The notes beneath the pieces were generated by a model that did no database searches, had not been told where the DNA came from, and was given only the letters and a program-made list of their open reading frames with translations. DNA of 64,000 bases from Bdellovibrionota bacterium (GTDB lineage Bacteria; Bdellovibrionota; Bdellovibrionia; Bdellovibrionales; Bdellovibrionaceae): assembly GCA_963170155.1 (NCBI GenBank), contig CAUJGP010000021.1, positions 124,001 through 188,000 of the forward strand. Direction: 5' to 3'. This document shows, piece after piece, positions 60,410 through 64,000 of this stretch; the stretch's first letter is position 1; every line of letters begins with the position of its first letter. The translations under genes were made by a program, and so were the position numbers.

Positions 60410-60713
60410 ATACTCACAAAACTAACATACTTCGTTGGGGCCGCCAATAAATTTCATCAGGTCCGAGGGTTGTGTGGTTTTGATTGAGCAAGAATGAAGA
60501 GTGTTTGATTTCGATAGTTTTTAAATTTGCGATAGAGGATCGATGATTGCTTATTTATTGAATAATTTCTGATAAATCGGCTTATAAGAAACTCGACAAA
60601 TGAATTTTCAAAATATAGTGTGGAATTTTGAAGTCTGAAAACTTAAATAGTCGCTGTTGCAAAGTCTATTTTCAATTTGGCGACATTGACTCAACAGAGA
60701 AGGGAACTAAGGG
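60410..60713. other. 304-base intergenic region between divergent kdsA and E1 alpha genes
   Basis: AT-rich, with no supported ORF. It must contain the two divergent promoters; I see no confident -35/-10 pair. GAAGGG lies eight bases before the E1 alpha ATG. Confidence 0.4.
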
Positions 60714-61826
60714 ATGGCTCAAATTAGAGCAGAGAAGCAGGGTTTGTCTTCACATAAAAAGAAAAAAATATTAGTGCCAAGTTCTGCAAAAAAAATATCA
60801 AAAACATCCAAATTAAATCGTAAGCCTCAGTTTTATGGATTAGAAAAAGAGCTTCTTCTTAAAATCCATGATCTTATGGTACAGAGTCGTGCTTTAGAAG
60901 AACGCTTGATTAAAATTTACAAGGCTGGAGATGCTTATTTTTGGATTGGAGCTCCTGGGGAAGAAGCTTGGGCCGTTCCTCTTGGAATGCAGGTTCATAA
61001 AGGGCGTGGGCCTGAGTATGATTGGTTGCATTTGCATTATCGTGGAACTCCTACTTTGATTGCCATGGGAATGCCTATGGTTGACTCTATTCGTTTGATT
61101 ATGAATCGAGCGACGGATGTTTGCACGGGCGGAAGAAATTTTTCTAATCACTATTGTTTTCCTGAATGGAACGTGGCGCCGGTATCTTCTCCCATTGAAG
61201 TTCAATATCTGCAAGCGCTGGGGACGGCTCATGTTCAAAAACGGCAGAACCGTTCGAAAGGAGTGACTATTGTCACTGGAGGAGATGCTGGAACCGCAGA
61301 AGGAGATTTTGCCTCTTGTTTGGTTTGGGCTTCTCGTAAGGGGTTCGAGCTGCCGATGCTTATAACGGTGCAAAATAACCGTTGGGGCATCTCAACCAAC
61401 TATGAAGGGCAGCACGGGGAGAGTCAAATTTCTGATCGGGCTCGCGCCTTTAATATGCCCGCTCAAACCATCAATGGGAATGACCCTGTTGAATCCTATA
61501 TTAAAATTCAAGAAGCCATGACCTATATTCGAACAAAACGAAAACCTGCTTTTATCGAAGCGCTTGTCTCCAGACTCTATGGACACTCTTCGGCCAGTGG
61601 CGCTAATTTTATTAAGGATGAAGAGGATTGTTTGATTCGTTTTGAAAAAAAATTGATTGAGGCTGGTTATTTAAAGTCGGCAGAAGCGAAAACTCTTTTT
61701 GAAAACTATGAAGCAGAGGCGCAAAAAATTGCAGAATCCGTACGACAAGAGCCCTTTCCTGAATCATCGACACTTTGGGATCATACTTACGCAAATCATG
61801 AGAATGCAGATTGGAGAAATTTTTAA
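60714..61826 (+). CDS. 2-oxoacid dehydrogenase E1 component, alpha subunit
   Basis: A 370-residue TPP-dependent E1 alpha of the pyruvate/branched-chain 2-oxoacid dehydrogenase type. After a basic 35-residue N-terminus come 'MVQSRALEERLIKIYKAG' (55-72), 'HLHYRGTPTLIAMG', and the TPP motif 'TGGDAGTAEGDFAS' (188-201) with the closing Asn pair 'VQNNRWGIST' (219-228). The usual GDG is GDA here. 'RLYGHSSASG' marks the regulatory loop. The stop overlaps the beta subunit ATG (TAATG). E2 and E3 genes are not in the window, and the substrate cannot be decided. Confidence 0.92.
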   Translation: MAQIRAEKQGLSSHKKKKILVPSSAKKISKTSKLNRKPQFYGLEKELLLKIHDLMVQSRALEERLIKIYKAGDAYFWIGAPGEEAWAVPLGMQVHKGRGPEYDWLHLHYRGTPTLIAMGMPMVDSIRLIMNRATDVCTGGRNFSNHYCFPEWNVAPVSSPIEVQYLQALGTAHVQKRQNRSKGVTIVTGGDAGTAEGDFASCLVWASRKGFELPMLITVQNNRWGISTNYEGQHGESQISDRARAFNMPAQTINGNDPVESYIKIQEAMTYIRTKRKPAFIEALVSRLYGHSSASGANFIKDEEDCLIRFEKKLIEAGYLKSAEAKTLFENYEAEAQKIAESVRQEPFPESSTLWDHTYANHENADWRNF

Positions 61827-62881
61827 TGGCAAATATGGCACAAGCCATTCGTATGGCATTGCATTTTGGTGAAGAACACTTGAATGTTAAAGATATTTTT
61901 GGACAAGATGTCGGAGCTCCCTTAGGCGGCGTTTTTACGGCAACTCAAGGCTTGAAAACCACTTGGAATACTCCTTTGGATGAGAGAGGCATCATTGGTA
62001 TGGCCACGGGTATCGCCATGGCGGGTGATCGTTGCGTCGCTGAGATTCAGTTTTGTGATTATATTTTTAATACCATCGATTTATTAAAAATAGTGGGTAA
62101 CACGTCTTGGGTTACGAATGGAAATTACCATCTTCCGATGGTGGTAATGACTCCTGTCGGAGCCGGAATACGTGGTTCCATTTATCATAGTCATTCTTTT
62201 GATGCATGGGCTTCACGGTTAGCGGGATGGAAAGTCGTCATGCCTTCGACTCCCATTGATGCTTATGGCTTATTGTTGTCGGCCATTGAAGATCCTAATC
62301 CTGTTTTATTTATGAAGCCCAAGGCTTTGATGAGAGTTCGAGGGGATGAATTGATTCCTGGAGAGCCGGAGTCGGAAAAAGAATTAAAAGGCATGATCGA
62401 TGCCCCTATCGGAGATCGGAGCCAATGGAAGCCACGTTGGCCCCAACTTAGACATCATTCCATCCCTATTGGTAAAGCCAGCATCACTCGTTCGGGCGAA
62501 CAGATCACTGTGGTTAGTTATGGCCGTCAGCTTTTGAACTGCAATCAGGTGGCGGATGCTTTGGGTGCGGAAGGATTATCTGTGGAGGTGATCGATCTCC
62601 GAACGATTTATCCCTATGACTGGAGTTGTATTAAAGAGTCTGTTCTAAAGACAAAACGTTTATTGGTTGTCAACGAAGACACAGAGGTTACTAATTTCGG
62701 GGAGCATTTAGTTTACCGCGCTGTTCAAGAACTCTTTTACCACTTATTAGCTCGTCCTCGTGTTTTAGCAGGTAAAAATGTGCCCGGAATTGGATTGGCT
62801 GCTGCTTTGGAGGATGCATCTGTTCCACAGTCTTCGGATATTGCTCAGGCAATCCGTGATATTTGTCGTGAGGAGCCCTAA
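61826..62881 (+). CDS. 2-oxoacid dehydrogenase E1 component, beta subunit
   Basis: A 351-residue transketolase-like E1 beta from the ATG at 61826, which overlaps the alpha subunit stop. Motifs include 'GQDVGAPLGGVFTATQGL', 'TPLDERGIIGMATGIAMAG', 'AEIQFCDYIF', 'SIYHSHSFDAW' and the C-terminal 'VIDLRTIYPYDW' and 'LVVNEDTEVTNFGEHL'. Together the subunits decarboxylate a 2-oxoacid and acylate the lipoyl E2. Length and composition are normal. Confidence 0.93.
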   Translation: MANMAQAIRMALHFGEEHLNVKDIFGQDVGAPLGGVFTATQGLKTTWNTPLDERGIIGMATGIAMAGDRCVAEIQFCDYIFNTIDLLKIVGNTSWVTNGNYHLPMVVMTPVGAGIRGSIYHSHSFDAWASRLAGWKVVMPSTPIDAYGLLLSAIEDPNPVLFMKPKALMRVRGDELIPGEPESEKELKGMIDAPIGDRSQWKPRWPQLRHHSIPIGKASITRSGEQITVVSYGRQLLNCNQVADALGAEGLSVEVIDLRTIYPYDWSCIKESVLKTKRLLVVNEDTEVTNFGEHLVYRAVQELFYHLLARPRVLAGKNVPGIGLAAALEDASVPQSSDIAQAIRDICREEP

Positions 62882-62884
62882 TCT

Positions 62885-63697
62885 ATGAGCCGAGTTCATA
62901 AAAAAGGAGGGGATAGTGATCATGGTTTTGATCGTTATGAGTACTATCAAAAATCCGTTCAATCCGCTGAGACAGACGTGGAGTTTTATCGTGATACTTA
63001 CAAGGATTTGCGGGGTAAGCTTCCAATAACCTTTCGAGAGGACTTTTGCGGTACTTTTGCTTTATCTTGTGAGTGGGTTAAGCTTCATAAAGAGTTCAAA
63101 GCCATTGGCGTTGATCTTGATCCTGATCCTCTGGTCTACGGCCAAGAGCGCTATTTATCTTTACTAACAAAAGATCAGCAAAGCCGTCTCTCGATCCTTC
63201 AAAAAGATGTTTTGAGTCCTCATTTGCCTAAAGCCGATTTGATTGTGGCGGCTAATTTTTCATACTTTGTGTTTAAGACACGGGTGAGAATGAAAGAATA
63301 TTTTGCAAGGGCAAAAAAATCTCTCAACCGAGATGGTGTTTTTATTATTGATTGCTTTGGTGGTAGTTTGTGCCAGGATGGCAACGAAGAATCTACTAAA
63401 CATAAAAAATTTACTTACTATTGGGAGCAAGTTGACTTTGATCCCATCACCCACCGAGCTCACTTTTACATTCATTTTAAGCCAAACGGTAAGAAAAAGG
63501 TGGAGCGTGTTTTTAGTTATGACTGGCGTATGTGGACAATTCCAGAATTACGCGACATTCTCGAGGAAGTTGGATTTAAAAAGACGACCGTGTACTGGGA
63601 AGGCACTAAACGTGATGGAACTGGGGATGGTGTTTTTACTTCCACAAATGTGGGAGAGGCTTGTCTTAGCTGGATTGCTTACATCGTTGCTTCTTGA
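62885..63697 (+). CDS. Class I SAM-dependent methyltransferase
   Basis: A 270-residue methyltransferase starting three bases after the E1 beta stop. The AdoMet site is seen in 'FREDFCGTFALSCEW' (motif I, 50-64) and the acidic 'GVDLDPDPL' (75-83), with 'ADLIVAANFSYFVF' as motif II and 'GVFIIDCFGG' as motif III. The substrate is unknown. The tight spacing puts it in the E1 operon. Confidence 0.88.
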   Translation: MSRVHKKGGDSDHGFDRYEYYQKSVQSAETDVEFYRDTYKDLRGKLPITFREDFCGTFALSCEWVKLHKEFKAIGVDLDPDPLVYGQERYLSLLTKDQQSRLSILQKDVLSPHLPKADLIVAANFSYFVFKTRVRMKEYFARAKKSLNRDGVFIIDCFGGSLCQDGNEESTKHKKFTYYWEQVDFDPITHRAHFYIHFKPNGKKKVERVFSYDWRMWTIPELRDILEEVGFKKTTVYWEGTKRDGTGDGVFTSTNVGEACLSWIAYIVAS

Positions 63698-63728
63698 TTC
63701 TTATGGAGTTAATGAGCCGACAAAGACT

Positions 63729-64000
63729 TTATTTTTTATAAAAATGATCTTCTAAAAATCGCAGGCTTCGTAGGCCAAACCAACTGAAGGATTCGCCATC
63801 CAGCAGAGCGGCGGGGTGGATAGATTGAGAATCCAGATAAGTTTCTTTGTATTTGGCAAAAGGATACGGCTCGGATGAAAATAACAAAATACTTTTGGGA
63901 GGTATTTCGGAGAGATCGAACTCCGGATACAAACCTCTATTTTGTGGTGCCCAGAGTTGATCTCCAAACCCCAAGGCTTTTAAAATTGAGCCGATGTATG
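63729..64000 (-). CDS. C-terminal part of a BtuF/FecB-like substrate-binding protein, partial
   Basis: The gene enters at the right edge; about 90 C-terminal codons are seen on the minus strand. 'YIGSILKALGFGDQLWAP', then 'FDLSEIPPKSILLFSSEPYP' and 'LDGESFSWFGLRS' form the second lobe of a helical-backbone metal receptor of the cobalamin/iron-siderophore type. The start and any signal peptide lie outside. It is convergent with the methyltransferase gene. Confidence 0.78.
   Translation of the reverse strand, partial: YIGSILKALGFGDQLWAPQNRGLYPEFDLSEIPPKSILLFSSEPYPFAKYKETYLDSQSIHPAALLDGESFSWFGLRSLRFLEDHFYKK

Overview
The window looks like a chromosome segment from a Gram-negative bacterium, most plausibly a member of the Bdellovibrionota (Bdellovibrio/Oligoflexia-type). 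This is inferred from gene content; there is no rRNA in the window to prove it. The signs are LPS genes (end of kdsD, kdsA, hldE kinase domain, an LptF/LptG permease), a MutL with the endonuclease motif, a 7TM-HD phosphodiesterase, several exported proteases, a giant prepilin with a C-terminal S74 chaperone domain, a decayed flagellin gene, a histone H1-like protein with a poly-aspartate tail, and moderately low GC. I see no insertion sequence, prophage, CRISPR array or tRNA. The region reads as core genome mixed with lineage-specific exported proteins.

Layout. 1-3.4 kb: end of kdsD, a small cysteine-rich exported protein and the prepilin/S74 fusion. 3.4-6.2 kb: mutL-miaA. 6.4-10.5 kb: exported S8 and S41 proteases in divergent orientation and a small exported protein. 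10.5-16.3 kb (minus): radA followed by two family 2 glycosyltransferases, an SDR epimerase and a polytopic membrane protein, probably an envelope sugar-transfer operon. 16.4-20.7 kb (plus): lytic transglycosylase plus DppB/DppC-type permeases. 20.9-26.0 kb (minus): VAO-type flavoprotein, TPR-winged-helix regulator, GLUG-type lipoprotein. 26.3-28.4 kb: class V aminotransferase and SerA-like dehydrogenase. 28.8-35.8 kb: unknown exported protein, two orphan response regulators, thioredoxin-like protein with a membrane-anchored GyrI-like protein, and aminotransferase IV-birA-nadC. 35.9-40.7 kb: LptF/G, MazG, PgpH-like HD protein, HU/IHF. 40.9-46.1 kb (minus): gdhA-pyrD-mutT-unknown, then a GT4 glycosyltransferase. 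46.2-51.5 kb: heptose kinase, exported UbiB-like protein with an EF-hand, H1-like/poly-Asp protein, flagellin pseudogene, small Cys-rich protein. 51.6-57.9 kb: clpB, a coiled-coil periplasmic protein, uppP, a second exported S8 protease. 58.0-64.0 kb: kdsA-aminotransferase operon, 2-oxoacid dehydrogenase E1 alpha/beta, a methyltransferase and the end of a metal/cobalamin receptor gene.

Genes that plausibly work together: the lytic transglycosylase with its permease pair (muropeptide release and uptake); kdsD/kdsA/hldE/LptF-G and the sugar operons (LPS and surface polysaccharide); uppP as lipid-carrier recycling; nadC and birA in cofactor metabolism; the aminotransferase/SerA pair in serine or hydroxypyruvate metabolism.

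The most unusual items are the prepilin-S74 fusion, the exported UbiB-like protein lacking the usual ATP-binding lysine, a KdsA with Asp at the Cys/Asn metal-class position, the bipolar basic/acidic protein, runs of 7-8 G serving as ribosome-binding sites of exported proteins, and several strong inverted repeats in leaders and intergenic gaps.
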